This document shows, one piece after another, positions 7,362 through 16,489 of a stretch of 37,053 bases of DNA. Below the pieces are notes generated by a model that saw nothing but the letters and a program-made list of their open reading frames with translations, ran no database searches and was not told where the DNA came from. The stretch covers positions 1 to 37,053 of the forward strand of contig CAIPTY010000035.1 in the NCBI GenBank assembly GCA_903868145.1, in the 5' to 3' direction. The number at the start of each line of letters is the position of its first letter. Position 1 is the first letter of the stretch. This stretch comes from an uncultured Desulfuromonadales bacterium (GTDB taxonomy: Bacteria > Desulfobacterota > Desulfuromonadia > Geobacterales > Pseudopelobacteraceae). Position numbers and translations under genes: made by a program.

Positions 7362-8531
7362 TCAGTCTACAGATTTTCTCAGGAATGTGGGGATGTCGTA
7401 CTGATCATCGTCGTCCTCGATGAAAGAAACGGCGGGACGGATACGGGTGACATTCTCGGTCTGCTGACGGTCACGGATGAACGTGGGCTTGTCAAGGGTG
7501 CTACGGGTTGCCGTTGTGTGCTTGTCGATGACGGACATGGTGCCAAGAGTGCGTTTATGCCCTCTCTCAACATCAAAACGGTCACCAAAACCGGTGGCGA
7601 TGACGGTAACCTTGATGGTTTCACCCATCTCGTCATCCCGCACGACCCCGATCTTGATATTGGCTTCCTCGTGAACCTTCTCATGGACGATCCGGTTAAC
7701 CGTGTTGTAGTCGTCCATGGTCATGGATGACGAGCCGGAGATATTTACCAGCACACCCTTTGCGCCCGAGATGTCGTTATCCTCCAGCAAAGGACTTGCA
7801 ATGGCGTTGTTTACGGCATCGGCTGCGCGGTTGTCGCCTGCGCCGACACCGATGCCCATCATGGCCATGCCGCGCACGCTCATTACCGTTTTGACATCGG
7901 CAAAGTCCAGGTTCATGAATCCGGTGGAGGTGATCAGTTCGGATATGCCTTGAACAGCCTGACGGAGGACGTCATCGGACGGCTTGAAGGCATCGAAGAG
8001 GGACATGTTCTTGCCGGCCTGACTGATGAGCCGGTCGTTGGGGATAATGATCAGTGAATCCACGTGCTTTTTGAGCTCGTTGATGCCGGCTTCCGCCGCC
8101 TCGGTCTTGGGTTTGCCTTCGTAGGTGAACGGTTTGGTCACGACGCCCACGGTCAGAATGCCGGTTTCACGGGCAGCTTCGGCGATGACGGGCGCTGCGC
8201 CGGTTCCGGTGCCGCCGCCCATGCCGGCAGCGATGAAGAGCAGATCCGACCCTTTCAGTGATGCGATAAGCTGCTCACGGTCTTCCATGGCGGCTTCCCG
8301 GCCAACCTCTGCCTTGGTACCGGCTCCGAGGCCCTTGGTCAACTGGCGTCCAAGCTGTATCTTGACCGGAGCCCTGGAATTGCGCAGAGCCTGTGCATCG
8401 GTATTTGCAACGATAAAGTCGACTTTATGTATGTTGCTGGCAATCATGGTATTGACAGCGTTACCGCCGCCGCCGACCCCGATTACCTTGATAACAGCGC
8501 CCTGTTCAATGGCCTCATCGAATTCAAACAT
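7362..8531 (-). CDS. ftsZ: Cell division protein FtsZ
   Basis: 389 residues. Tubulin-like GTPase that polymerises at midcell into the Z-ring. The GTP-binding loop GGGTGTG is at residues 105-111, the N-terminal GVGGGGNAVN at 18-27, and the T7 synergy loop NLDFADV at 207-213. A variable linker (about 320-375) leads to the conserved C-terminal peptide DIPTFLRK, which binds FtsA and other anchors. The start ATG has a good ribosome site (aaggggg, 6 bases away). It is last in the dcw cluster, separated from ftsA by 154 bases, and is followed by the operon terminator. Confidence 0.98.
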   Translation of the reverse strand: MFEFDEAIEQGAVIKVIGVGGGGNAVNTMIASNIHKVDFIVANTDAQALRNSRAPVKIQLGRQLTKGLGAGTKAEVGREAAMEDREQLIASLKGSDLLFIAAGMGGGTGTGAAPVIAEAARETGILTVGVVTKPFTYEGKPKTEAAEAGINELKKHVDSLIIIPNDRLISQAGKNMSLFDAFKPSDDVLRQAVQGISELITSTGFMNLDFADVKTVMSVRGMAMMGIGVGAGDNRAADAVNNAIASPLLEDNDISGAKGVLVNISGSSSMTMDDYNTVNRIVHEKVHEEANIKIGVVRDDEMGETIKVTVIATGFGDRFDVERGHKRTLGTMSVIDKHTTATRSTLDKPTFIRDRQQTENVTRIRPAVSFIEDDDDQYDIPTFLRKSVD

Positions 8532-8567
8532 GTATTTCCCCCTTCGCTCAATGGCAGTAGTCGGGAA

Positions 8568-8596
8568 AATGTAACCTCAAATTTGCAAAGAATCAA
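8568..8596 (-). promoter_or_regulatory. Candidate ftsZ-proximal promoter in the ftsA-ftsZ gap
   Basis: On the minus strand TTGATT (8591-8596), a 17-base spacer and TACATT (8568-8573) match the sigma70 consensus at four of six positions each. The gap 8532-8685 is unusually long for this cluster and rich in T-runs on the coding strand (8600-8635). A weak AACAT/ATGTT hairpin with T8 near 8622-8646 could be a leaky terminator after ftsA. An own promoter would let ftsZ be made in excess of ftsA, as is known in many bacteria. Confidence 0.4.
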
Positions 8597-8685
8597 AGGA
8601 AAAAATCAAAAAAAAAACTATAAAAAAAACATCTGATAATTCATGTTGTTCGGAGGTTGTTTTCTATGGTGCGCCACCACATTCA

Positions 8686-9927
8686 TTAGAAAAACTCACG
8701 AAACCAGTTTTTCATACGCCGCATGGTGGTGTTGAAAATACTGTCATCGGAGCCCCCCTCCTTGAAATGCTCCCGTGTCCCCGAATTTCTGCTGCCGTAG
8801 ACAACCAGACCGACCCCGGTTGCATAGACCGGCGAATTGACAACATCCACCAGGCCGCCGATTCTCTGGGGCAATCCGCGGCGCACCGGCAGGTTGAAAA
8901 TCTGTTCGGCAAGTTCCGGCATCCCTTCCAGGATGCTTGAACCGCCGGTAATGACCACGCCGGATGCTATGGAATCCTCCAGGCCGGATCGTACGATCTC
9001 GCGGTTTACCAGTGTGAAGATCTCCTCCACGCGGGGGCCGAGGATCTCGCAGAGGACGTTGCGGGAGAGCTCGCGGGGCTTGCGACCGCCAACGCTGGGG
9101 ACTTCGATCTTGTCGTCTTTGCCCACCAGCGCCGACAGGCAGCAGCCATGCTTCTGCTTGATCTTTTCGGCCTCTGCGTAGGGCGTGCGCAGACCGACGG
9201 CAATGTCGTTGGTCAACTGGTGGCCCCCAAGTGCGAGCACCGAGGTGTATTTGATGGCGCCATCGGCAAAGATGGCGATATCGGTTGTGCCGCCGCCGAT
9301 ATCAACCAGACAGACGCCAAGCTCTTTCTCGTCGGCAGAGAGCACCGCCTCGGAGGATGCCAGTTGTTCGAGAACGATATCGGCTACATCCAGACCGGCC
9401 CGGTTGCAGGATTTTACGATGTTCTGGGCGCTTGCCACGGCGCCGGTGACGATATGAACCTTGGCCTCCAGCCGGACGCCGCTCATGCCCAGCGGTTCGC
9501 GGATGCCGTCCTGTTCGTCGATGATGAATTCCTGGGGCAGGATATGGATGACTTCGCGGTCCATGGGAATGGCAATTGCTTTGGCCGCGTCGATAACTCT
9601 GCGCACGTCTTCCTGGGCGACCTCGCGGTTTTTTATGGCGATCACGCCCTGGGAGTTGATCCCCTTGATGTGCCCACCGGCAATGCCTGCATAGACGGAC
9701 TTGATCTCGCAGCCGGCCATCAGTTCGGCTTCGTCGATGGCCTTGCGTATGGAGGCCACCGTGCTTTCGATGTTGATGACGACCCCTTTTCGCAATCCGC
9801 TGGACGGGCTGGTGCCGATTCCCACGATGTCGATGCCCTCTTCCGTGACATTGCCCACAATGGCGCAGATCTTTGTGGTGCCGATATCCAGACCGACGAT
9901 CAGATTGTCCCTTTTGTTTGCTGACAT
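8686..9927 (-). CDS. ftsA: Cell division protein FtsA
   Basis: 413 residues. Actin-like ATPase that tethers FtsZ to the membrane and recruits later division proteins. It shows the phosphate-1 motif LDIGTTKICAIVG near the N-terminus, IGGGTTDIA near residue 210, the adenosine motif ITGGSSILEG near 330, and a C-terminal amphipathic membrane-targeting helix (MRRMKNWFREFF). An in-frame GTG lies five codons upstream, but the ATG at 9927 is preferred because an AGGAGG site sits five bases before it. It follows ftsQ by 32 bases. Confidence 0.97.
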   Translation of the reverse strand: MSANKRDNLIVGLDIGTTKICAIVGNVTEEGIDIVGIGTSPSSGLRKGVVINIESTVASIRKAIDEAELMAGCEIKSVYAGIAGGHIKGINSQGVIAIKNREVAQEDVRRVIDAAKAIAIPMDREVIHILPQEFIIDEQDGIREPLGMSGVRLEAKVHIVTGAVASAQNIVKSCNRAGLDVADIVLEQLASSEAVLSADEKELGVCLVDIGGGTTDIAIFADGAIKYTSVLALGGHQLTNDIAVGLRTPYAEAEKIKQKHGCCLSALVGKDDKIEVPSVGGRKPRELSRNVLCEILGPRVEEIFTLVNREIVRSGLEDSIASGVVITGGSSILEGMPELAEQIFNLPVRRGLPQRIGGLVDVVNSPVYATGVGLVVYGSRNSGTREHFKEGGSDDSIFNTTMRRMKNWFREFF

Positions 9928-9959
9928 AGTACCCTCCTGCACGCTATTAAATGTGAGAT

Positions 9960-10784
9960 TCAGCTCTTCTTTATGACTATTTTATCGTTGTAATCGAGAT
10001 CGATGTACTGCAGAGACGCCCGCTGTGTCATGAGATCGCGGTAGATGCGGGCGAAACGGTCAACCTTGGCCGTGAAATTGCCTGATCCGACCTTCACCGG
10101 AAGCGCACCGGAGGCCGTAAACAGGGTAAAACCGTAACCCTTATCGTAATGAATCTCAGATACATCTGCAAGAATAAATGAACCTCTTTCACGTAATACC
10201 CCGATAAGTTCACAGGTTGTCTTCAAAGCATCCCTGGTTCCAGCAGGATTACGAGTCATCTCATCTTCGCTGAAACCGGTAATGACCGGATAGTCCAATC
10301 GGTCGCCCTGGTTAAGCACCTTGAAAACGGTCCCCTTTTTGTCCAGATAGTAGATAAAGCCCATATTGACAATTGCAAGCGGCTCGCGTTCCGTTATGGT
10401 TATGGTGAGCCTGTCCGGGAAATAACGGTGAACCTTTACCGTCTCAGCCCAGGGGTTCAGGGCGAGCTGTTCTCCCATCCGCTTCAGGTTCAGGCGAGCC
10501 AGGTTGCGTCCCGGCTCGACACCGGCCAGAGCCAGAATTTCGTCACGAGTTATATGCCTGGTGCTGCTCACCTCAATGTTTTTAAGGCGGAAAAAAGTTG
10601 CAGATCCGAAAGAGCGGTAACCGACGTAGATAAGCGCGCAGACCACCACACTACCCACAAACATCGGGAGAATTCTGACCAGCGGCAGCAGATACTTTTT
10701 CAGGTCGAGCTGTTTGCGCGGAACCCTGATCTTATTGGCGGCCACTTTCCTGTTCTGATATGGAGACTTTGCGAAATCTCTCAC
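9960..10784 (-). CDS. ftsQ: Cell division protein FtsQ (DivIB-type)
   Basis: 274 residues. A bitopic membrane protein of the FtsQLB complex that links early and late division proteins. It has a basic cytoplasmic N-terminus, one membrane segment at about residues 33-55, a periplasmic POTRA domain (FFRLKNIEVSSTRHITRDEI onward to about 135, including NPWAETVKVHRYFP) and a FtsQ beta domain. The start is GTG at 10784, three bases after the ddl stop, with an agggtg site in the ddl end, so translation is probably coupled. Confidence 0.93.
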   Translation of the reverse strand: MRDFAKSPYQNRKVAANKIRVPRKQLDLKKYLLPLVRILPMFVGSVVVCALIYVGYRSFGSATFFRLKNIEVSSTRHITRDEILALAGVEPGRNLARLNLKRMGEQLALNPWAETVKVHRYFPDRLTITITEREPLAIVNMGFIYYLDKKGTVFKVLNQGDRLDYPVITGFSEDEMTRNPAGTRDALKTTCELIGVLRERGSFILADVSEIHYDKGYGFTLFTASGALPVKVGSGNFTAKVDRFARIYRDLMTQRASLQYIDLDYNDKIVIKKS

Positions 10785-10787
10785 GAT

Positions 10788-11726
10788 TCAATGCACCCTC
10801 GTGTGGAGTCCAGCCGATTCAACTATCTTTGTAACCAGCGATTCAAAGGAGAGTCCCGCACCCTTGGCAGCTATCTCCGGCAGCAGGCTCAGGGCCGTCA
10901 TGCCGGGCAGGGTGTTGACTTCCAGGACGTAGCAATCTCCTGCTGCGGTTACCAGCAGATCAACCCTGCTATAGCCCGAGCATCCAAGGGATGCGTGGGC
11001 TGAAAGCCCGGTCTGCAGGGCCTTCCCGTAGAGAGCCGGGTCCAGACGGGCCGGAAAGATGTGCTCCGCCATTCCATCGGTGTATTTTGCCTCAAAATCG
11101 TAAAACTCATTCCGGGGAACGATTTCGATGGCGCCGACCGGACGGTTGTCCAGGATGCCGACCTGAATCTCCTGCCCCTTGATGTACTGCTCAACCAGAA
11201 TCTCCTCGTCGTGGGAAAAAGCCGTTTCAACAGCAGCAGCAAGTTCCGGGACGGCCTTGACGATGGAGACGCCCACGGATGAACCCTCCTGAACCGGCTT
11301 GACAACAACCGGCAGGCCAAAAGAGAGCTGATCGAGTCTCACTGCCTCATCGCGACGAAAATGGTGAAAGGGAGCTGTGAGGATGCCGGAAGCGGCAAAG
11401 GCCTGTTTGCTGTAAAGTTTATGCATGGCCAGGGCGCTTGCCAGAACGCCGGAGCCGGTGTAGGGAATCTGCAGCAGCTCAAGCAGACCCTGTACACAGC
11501 CATCTTCCCCATAGCGGCCATGCAGTGCAATGAATGCGATTTCAATATTTTCACGTGCCAGAACGTCTGCCAGATCGCGTCCGACATCTATGGCAACGGC
11601 GTGATAGCCCTGCGAGAGCAAAGCCTGATGTACGGCGGCTCCGCTTTTCAGGGACACCTGGCGTTCGGCGGACAGGCCGCCCATCAGAACGCCGATTTTT
11701 TTCGATGTGATATCTTTCATACTCAT
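10788..11726 (-). CDS. ddl: D-alanine--D-alanine ligase
   Basis: 312 residues, the usual length of the DdlB type. It makes D-Ala-D-Ala with ATP for the MurF step. ATP-grasp features include [16 protein letters not shown] near residue 140, [13 protein letters not shown] near 190 and the metal-binding [15 protein letters not shown] near 270. The ATG overlaps the murB stop (ATGA); a second in-frame ATG lies two codons later. It sits between murB and ftsQ, the common dcw position. Confidence 0.96.
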   Translation of the reverse strand: MSMKDITSKKIGVLMGGLSAERQVSLKSGAAVHQALLSQGYHAVAIDVGRDLADVLARENIEIAFIALHGRYGEDGCVQGLLELLQIPYTGSGVLASALAMHKLYSKQAFAASGILTAPFHHFRRDEAVRLDQLSFGLPVVVKPVQEGSSVGVSIVKAVPELAAAVETAFSHDEEILVEQYIKGQEIQVGILDNRPVGAIEIVPRNEFYDFEAKYTDGMAEHIFPARLDPALYGKALQTGLSAHASLGCSGYSRVDLLVTAAGDCYVLEVNTLPGMTALSLLPEIAAKGAGLSFESLVTKIVESAGLHTRVH

Positions 11727-12574
11727 GCCTCGCCCACTATACGCACTTCTTCTTCCAGTGTCACGCCAGATGTGTTTGAAACCGCATTTTTTACCTGAGA
11801 GGATAATTCAAGAAAATCCCGCGCCGTGGCATCTCCGCAGTTGACCAGAAAATTACTGTGAACCTCTGAAACCTGAGCGCCGCCGACCCGTGAGCCCCTC
11901 ATCCCTGCAGCATCTATCAGTCGCCAGGCTGCCTGACCTTTCGGATTTTTGAAAAAAGACCCGGCGCTGGGAAGACCAACATTGTGCTTGCTGTTGCGCA
12001 GCTCCCGGTCTTTACGTATCTCCTCTTCAGTTTCCTGCGGTTCGCGCGGGTGCAGCCTGAAAACTGCCTTCAGGACAAGATCACCATTTTGAAGGTCGAG
12101 GCGCCGGTAGCCATATGCGAGATCGTCCATGCAGAACTCACGGACCTCTCCTCCGCGAAGCAGTGTCAGGCATTCGGTCTGCTCCAGTATGCCCTGGCCA
12201 TATGCCCCGGCATTCATCCTGACCGCCCCTCCAATGGTGCCCGGAATACCGGAGATGAAACCGATGCCTCCCAATCTCCGTTCCTGTGCAAAGCGGACTA
12301 CCGCCAGATTTTCTGCACCGGCTCCGGCCACGATGCGGTTTTCTCTTCCTGCCGCAATTTCGTTAAAGCGCTCCAGTGAGATCACCGCTCCGCGGATTCC
12401 CTTGTCACGCACCAGCAGGTTGTAGCCCCTGCCGATAGCCATCCAGGGAATTTCCTGTTTGCCGAGGTGATTCACCAGATTCTGCAGGTCTTCCGCATCC
12501 TCCGGTACTGCGAAAAGATCCGCTGGTCCACCAACTCTCAGCGAGGTGTGGCGGCTCATCGGCTCATTGCTCAA
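11723..12574 (-). CDS. murB: UDP-N-acetylenolpyruvoylglucosamine reductase
   Basis: FAD- and NADPH-dependent reductase that converts UDP-GlcNAc-enolpyruvate to UDP-MurNAc. It shows [13 protein letters not shown] at the N-terminus, the [18 protein letters not shown] flavin region, and [10 protein letters not shown] with the catalytic serine followed by [11 protein letters not shown]. Start choice: the frame is open to a GTG at 12667 inside murC, but that start has no ribosome site and its first codons merely overlap murC. A TTG at 12574 has GAGG seven bases upstream and gives 283 residues; an ATG at 12559 is a further option with a weaker site. The start is therefore uncertain by a few codons. 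Confidence 0.93.
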   Translation of the reverse strand: MSNEPMSRHTSLRVGGPADLFAVPEDAEDLQNLVNHLGKQEIPWMAIGRGYNLLVRDKGIRGAVISLERFNEIAAGRENRIVAGAGAENLAVVRFAQERRLGGIGFISGIPGTIGGAVRMNAGAYGQGILEQTECLTLLRGGEVREFCMDDLAYGYRRLDLQNGDLVLKAVFRLHPREPQETEEEIRKDRELRNSKHNVGLPSAGSFFKNPKGQAAWRLIDAAGMRGSRVGGAQVSEVHSNFLVNCGDATARDFLELSSQVKNAVSNTSGVTLEEEVRIVGEA

Positions 12575-12611
12575 CAGCAGGCCTCGGATATGTATGGCGG
12601 AGGGGCTCAGC

Positions 12612-13985
12612 TCACATCTCCAGCAGTTTGACCAGGGCCTCGCCCTGCTGCCAGATGTTGCCGGCACCCAGTGTGATGACGATGTCCCCTTCTTTTACGA
12701 TTCCAGCCAGATGTTCGGGGATCAGCTCCCGGTTGGCAATATGCGTCACATCCTTCTGCCCATGCCGTCGAACCTCCTGGGAAAGCCGCTCGGAGGTGGC
12801 GCCCGGGATCGGCTGCTCACCCGCCGGATAGACATCGGTCAACACCAGTACATCGGCATCAAAAAAAGCAGTTACGAACTCGTTGAACAGTTCATGCGTG
12901 CGGGTGTAGCGATGTGGCTGGAAAGCCGCCACAATGCGCCGCTCAGGCCATCCCTGGCGGGCTGCTGCCAGGGTCGCCTTGATCTCAACCGGGTGGTGTC
13001 CGTAGTCGTCGACCACCATGATCCCCCGTGGTTCACCCTTGACGGTGAAGCGCCGTCCGACGCCGCTGAACTTTGCAAATCCCTCCTGAATTGCGCTGAA
13101 AGGAACGTCAAGCTCCAGAGCAACGGCGATGCAGGCCATGGCGTTCAGCACATTGTGAGGACCGGGCATCGGGAAGGATACCTCCCCCAGCCGGTAACCC
13201 TTGTAATGCGCTACAAATGATGTCTGAAATCCGTCGTGTCTGACATGGGTGGCCCGAATGTCAGCCTGGGAAGCGAGTCCGTAGGTGGTGTAGCGTTTCT
13301 TTACCTGTGGCAGGATTGCCCGGATGTTCTGGTCATCAAGACACAGTACCGCCAGACCGTAGAAGGGCACTTTGTTGATGAACTTCACAAAGGTGTCCTT
13401 GATCTCCTCAATGCCGGAGTAGTGGTCCAGATGGTCGGCATCGATGTTGGTGACCACGGCTATGGTCGGCGAAAGAACCAGGAACGAACCATCGGACTCG
13501 TCCGCTTCGGCCACCAGAAACTTTCCCTGTCCCAGTCGGGCGTTGCTGCCGATGGCATTCAATTTTCCGCCGATCACGATGGTCGGATCGATGCCGGCGT
13601 GTCCCAGGATCGACGCGGCCATGGAAGTGGTGGTGGTCTTGCCGTGGGTTCCGGCAATGGCGATGCCGTACTTCATGCGCATCAGTTCTGCCAGCATTTC
13701 GGCTCGGGGGATCACCGGCACGTGCAGACGTTTGGCTTCAATGACCTCGGGATTATCGTCGTGCACCGCCGAGGAGGTCACTACCACATCCACATTCTTG
13801 ATGTTATCCGCTGTGTGACCGATGCCGATCTCGGCACCGAATCCGGTCAGACGCTCGGTGATATCGCTGCCACGCAAATCCGAACCTGAAACCTTGTAGC
13901 CCAGGTTCAGTAAAACCTCGGCGATGCCGCTCATGCCGATGCCGCCGATACCAACAAAGTGAATTTTCTCAATTTTTCCGTACAT
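12612..13985 (-). CDS. murC: UDP-N-acetylmuramate--L-alanine ligase
   Basis: 457 residues. Cytoplasmic ATP-dependent ligase adding L-Ala to UDP-MurNAc, the first Mur ligase step. N-terminal Rossmann motif [16 protein letters not shown]-loop [10 protein letters not shown] at 111-120, DADHLDHY near 190 and [11 protein letters not shown] in the C-terminal domain. The frame is open to a GTG at 14027, but the ATG at 13985 gives the canonical [10 protein letters not shown] start and avoids overlap with the upstream 73-aa ORF. The ribosome site (gcagg) is modest. Confidence 0.97.
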   Translation of the reverse strand: MYGKIEKIHFVGIGGIGMSGIAEVLLNLGYKVSGSDLRGSDITERLTGFGAEIGIGHTADNIKNVDVVVTSSAVHDDNPEVIEAKRLHVPVIPRAEMLAELMRMKYGIAIAGTHGKTTTTSMAASILGHAGIDPTIVIGGKLNAIGSNARLGQGKFLVAEADESDGSFLVLSPTIAVVTNIDADHLDHYSGIEEIKDTFVKFINKVPFYGLAVLCLDDQNIRAILPQVKKRYTTYGLASQADIRATHVRHDGFQTSFVAHYKGYRLGEVSFPMPGPHNVLNAMACIAVALELDVPFSAIQEGFAKFSGVGRRFTVKGEPRGIMVVDDYGHHPVEIKATLAAARQGWPERRIVAAFQPHRYTRTHELFNEFVTAFFDADVLVLTDVYPAGEQPIPGATSERLSQEVRRHGQKDVTHIANRELIPEHLAGIVKEGDIVITLGAGNIWQQGEALVKLLEM

Positions 13986-14014
13986 GATGCCTGCTTTCTG
14001 GCGGGTTTGCCGGT

Positions 14015-14236
14015 CTACGCGATCCACGAATTTCGGGTTGACCCCACACCGGACAGGAGTTGCGCACGCTCACTGTAGGTATCGGCGGCAGCTCCGGCTG
14101 TGCGTGATCGCATCTTCTCCGTGAGCAGCTGCATCCGCTCTTCCCGGGAGACATCCGATATCTGCGTGCTGTTTGAAACAGACGTACGCTGCATGGGCTG
14201 CGGCAGTGGAATTCTGGCGGTTTCTGCGATGCGCAT
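14015..14236 (-). CDS. 73-aa ORF of unknown function between murG and murC
   Basis: A frame with ATG three bases after the murG stop, preceded by a perfect AGGAGG six bases upstream (the murG terminal codons supply it). The product is hydrophilic, rich in Ser, Arg, Thr and Ala, with a single Lys, no Cys and no membrane segment. Its middle (about 28-45, [17 protein letters not shown]) could form a charged amphipathic helix, with Pro/Ser-rich flanks likely disordered. I recognise no family. It ends 29 bases before murC. The strong ribosome site and tight fit make it a probable gene, but the ribosome site could be coincidental in a 254-base spacer. Confidence 0.55.
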   Translation of the reverse strand: MRIAETARIPLPQPMQRTSVSNSTQISDVSREERMQLLTEKMRSRTAGAAADTYSERAQLLSGVGSTRNSWIA

Positions 14237-14239
14237 TGT

Positions 14240-15352
14240 TTACCTCCTCAGCATTTCGTCAACAATAATTTTTGCTGCGTCCCGTCGTGACAGTTCAAAG
14301 GCCTGTCTGCCCGTGCGCTCAACGGTAGCCCTGTCCGCTGCCAGTTCGCAGATCATCTCCCCCAGACGCCCACCGGTCAGTTCATGTTCAAGCATCATGA
14401 AACAGGCATCCTTCTTGAGCAGGGCCTCGGCATTTCTCCGCTGATGGTCATCCACTGCGTGAGGAAACGGGATGAACAGACAGGCTTTCCCGCAGGCCGT
14501 TGCTTCGGCAATAGTGGTGGCACCGGCACGACAGATGAGCAGGTCGGCCTGTGCGTATTCCGCTGCCATATCGCTGATAAAGGCGGTCACACGTGCCCCG
14601 ATACCTTCCTGGTGATATGCGGCGGTAACCATGTCATGATCCTTTTCACCGGTCTGGTGGGTTATAGCAAGCCTGCTGATGCCACGCTTCAGCGCTGGCA
14701 AGGCTTCTACCACCGCCATGTTGATGGCATGTGCGCCCTGACTGCCGCCGAATATGAAAAGGTTGAATACCCCCTCCTGATCACTCTGTCCGTTTCTCCC
14801 TTTTGGCACAGAGGCGTCCGAGGGTTGATGGATATGCGTCACGTCGAGTATCTGTCGCCGGAGCGGATTACCGGTCAGCAGGGTCTTCTCTTTCGGGAAG
14901 TATTTCTCCGATTCCTCCAGGGTTACGAACACCTGACTGGCAAACCGGGCCAGCAGCTTGTTGGTCATGCCGGGGATGGCATTCTGTTCATGGATGTAGC
15001 GCGGGATCTGCATCCCCGTTGCTGCCAGCACCATCGGCAGAGAGGCGTAGCCGCCCACCCCCAGAACCATGTCCGGCTGGAACGTCTTGAGAATTGTGCG
15101 CGACTGGGCATATCCGTAAATCATCATCAGGGTGCCCTTGATCTGGCTCAGCCCGCCTTTGCCGCGAATTCCGGCCGCGGACACCAGTTCCAGGCGGTAG
15201 CCGGCCTGCGGCACCGCTCTCGTCTCGATGCCGCGCTCGGTTCCGACAAAGAGTACCTGATTCGCCGGATCGCGGGACAGAAACTCCTCGGCCACGGCTA
15301 TGCCGGGGAAGAGGTGGCCGCCGGTTCCTCCTCCGGCAATCAGCAGCCTCAC
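14240..15352 (-). CDS. murG: UDP-GlcNAc:lipid I N-acetylglucosaminyltransferase MurG
   Basis: 370 residues. GT-B enzyme at the inner membrane surface that converts lipid I to lipid II. N-terminal GGGTGGHLFPGIAVAEE, a second Gly-rich stretch FIFGGSQGAHAIN near 200, and the donor-binding CRAGATTIAEATACGKACLFIP plus HAVDDHQRRNAE in the C-terminal half. The start is GTG at 15352, overlapping the ftsW stop (GTGA), with AAGGAGGGG just upstream in ftsW. This is a strong translational-coupling arrangement. Confidence 0.97.
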   Translation of the reverse strand: MRLLIAGGGTGGHLFPGIAVAEEFLSRDPANQVLFVGTERGIETRAVPQAGYRLELVSAAGIRGKGGLSQIKGTLMMIYGYAQSRTILKTFQPDMVLGVGGYASLPMVLAATGMQIPRYIHEQNAIPGMTNKLLARFASQVFVTLEESEKYFPKEKTLLTGNPLRRQILDVTHIHQPSDASVPKGRNGQSDQEGVFNLFIFGGSQGAHAINMAVVEALPALKRGISRLAITHQTGEKDHDMVTAAYHQEGIGARVTAFISDMAAEYAQADLLICRAGATTIAEATACGKACLFIPFPHAVDDHQRRNAEALLKKDACFMMLEHELTGGRLGEMICELAADRATVERTGRQAFELSRRDAAKIIVDEMLRR

Positions 15353-16482
15353 GTCCCCTCCTTGAGCGAGATAGGCTCGATCTTCAGGCCGGAGGATATG
15401 TTGAGCAGAATGCCGACCGCAAACAGGCTGATCAGGAGCGAACTGCCGCCGTAGCTGATGAAAGGCAGGGCAAGTCCCTTGGTGGGGAGCAGGCCGGTGA
15501 CGACCCCCATGTTGACCGTGGCCTCAATGCCGAACAGAACCGCAATGCCCAGCGCCAAGAAACGTCCGAACGGATCGGGCGCGGCAACCGAAATCCGCAT
15601 GGCGCGCTGAACCAGCAGGAAGAACATGCCGATAATCACCAGAACACCCAGAAATCCCAACTCCTCTCCGACCACAGAGAGGATAAAGTCGGTATGGGCT
15701 TCAGGCAGATAGAACAGCTTCTGTTTGCCTTCTCCGAGACCCCTGCCGAAAACACCGCCGGTGCCCAGCGCCAGCCAGGACTGTATGATCTGAAAGCCTT
15801 TGCCTTCAGGATCGCTCCAGGGGTTGGTCCATGCCTCCATACGCCCCTTGTGATATCCCCTGCTCAACTTGTACGCCAACAGCGGCAGCGCAATCAGGAT
15901 CATTGAAAAAATGTGGGTCAATCTGGTCCCTGCTGCAAAGAGCATGGTCATGGCTACCGCCACCAGTGTCAGGGCACCGCCCAGATCAGGCTGCAGGGCC
16001 AGGCAGCCGATCAGGATGGCCAGTACGACCATGTACGGAATAATGCCGGTGGCGAAGCTCTTGACCTTGTCCTGTTTTTTGTCCAGCGAATAGGCCATGT
16101 ACATGATCAGGGCCAGCTTGGCCATTTCTGACGGCTGCAGATTGAAACCTGGAAGTTTGATCCAGCGTGACGAACCGCCCGCCTTGCCCCCGATACCCGG
16201 TATCAGAACCAGAACCAGCAGGACCAGGCAGAGCAGCAGCGCGGGAACGGCCAGTTTCTTCCAGATCCGGTAGTCTATATGCATGACCCCCAGCATAATG
16301 CCGAAACCCAGAATAGCGAATATTCCCTGGCGTTTCAGAAAAAAGAAGCCGTCATGGAAACGCTTGGCAGCCATGATATTCGATGCGGAATAGACCATTA
16401 CCACCCCGAAGCAGGTCAGTGCGATAGCCATCAGCATGATGATCAGGTCATATTCTTCAAGTTTTGCCAGCATCAGTTTCAT
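15349..16482 (-). CDS. ftsW: Septal peptidoglycan polymerase FtsW (SEDS family)
   Basis: 377 residues with about ten hydrophobic segments. SEDS glycosyltransferase that polymerises lipid II at the septum together with FtsI. Family features include VMVYSAS in the first segment, GGSSRWIKLPGFNLQPSE before the fourth, DFILSVVGEELGFLG and the C-terminal LPFISYGGSSLL. The start ATG has a GGAG site five bases away and lies seven bases after murD. The partner transpeptidase FtsI is encoded in the same cluster. Confidence 0.97.
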   Translation of the reverse strand: MKLMLAKLEEYDLIIMLMAIALTCFGVVMVYSASNIMAAKRFHDGFFFLKRQGIFAILGFGIMLGVMHIDYRIWKKLAVPALLLCLVLLVLVLIPGIGGKAGGSSRWIKLPGFNLQPSEMAKLALIMYMAYSLDKKQDKVKSFATGIIPYMVVLAILIGCLALQPDLGGALTLVAVAMTMLFAAGTRLTHIFSMILIALPLLAYKLSRGYHKGRMEAWTNPWSDPEGKGFQIIQSWLALGTGGVFGRGLGEGKQKLFYLPEAHTDFILSVVGEELGFLGVLVIIGMFFLLVQRAMRISVAAPDPFGRFLALGIAVLFGIEATVNMGVVTGLLPTKGLALPFISYGGSSLLISLFAVGILLNISSGLKIEPISLKEGT

Positions 16483-16489
16483 ACTGCTC

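Noticed and set aside
9148-9924. 258-aa plus-strand frame opposite ftsA
   Set aside because: Antisense shadow created by codon bias; no ribosome site.
12575-12667. Longer murB start (GTG at 12667)
   Set aside because: It overlaps the murC end by 56 bases and lacks a ribosome site; a TTG with GAGG lies closer to the conserved N-terminus.
14384-15454. 356-aa plus-strand frame opposite murG
   Set aside because: Antisense to a clear murG with conserved motifs; no family resemblance or ribosome site.
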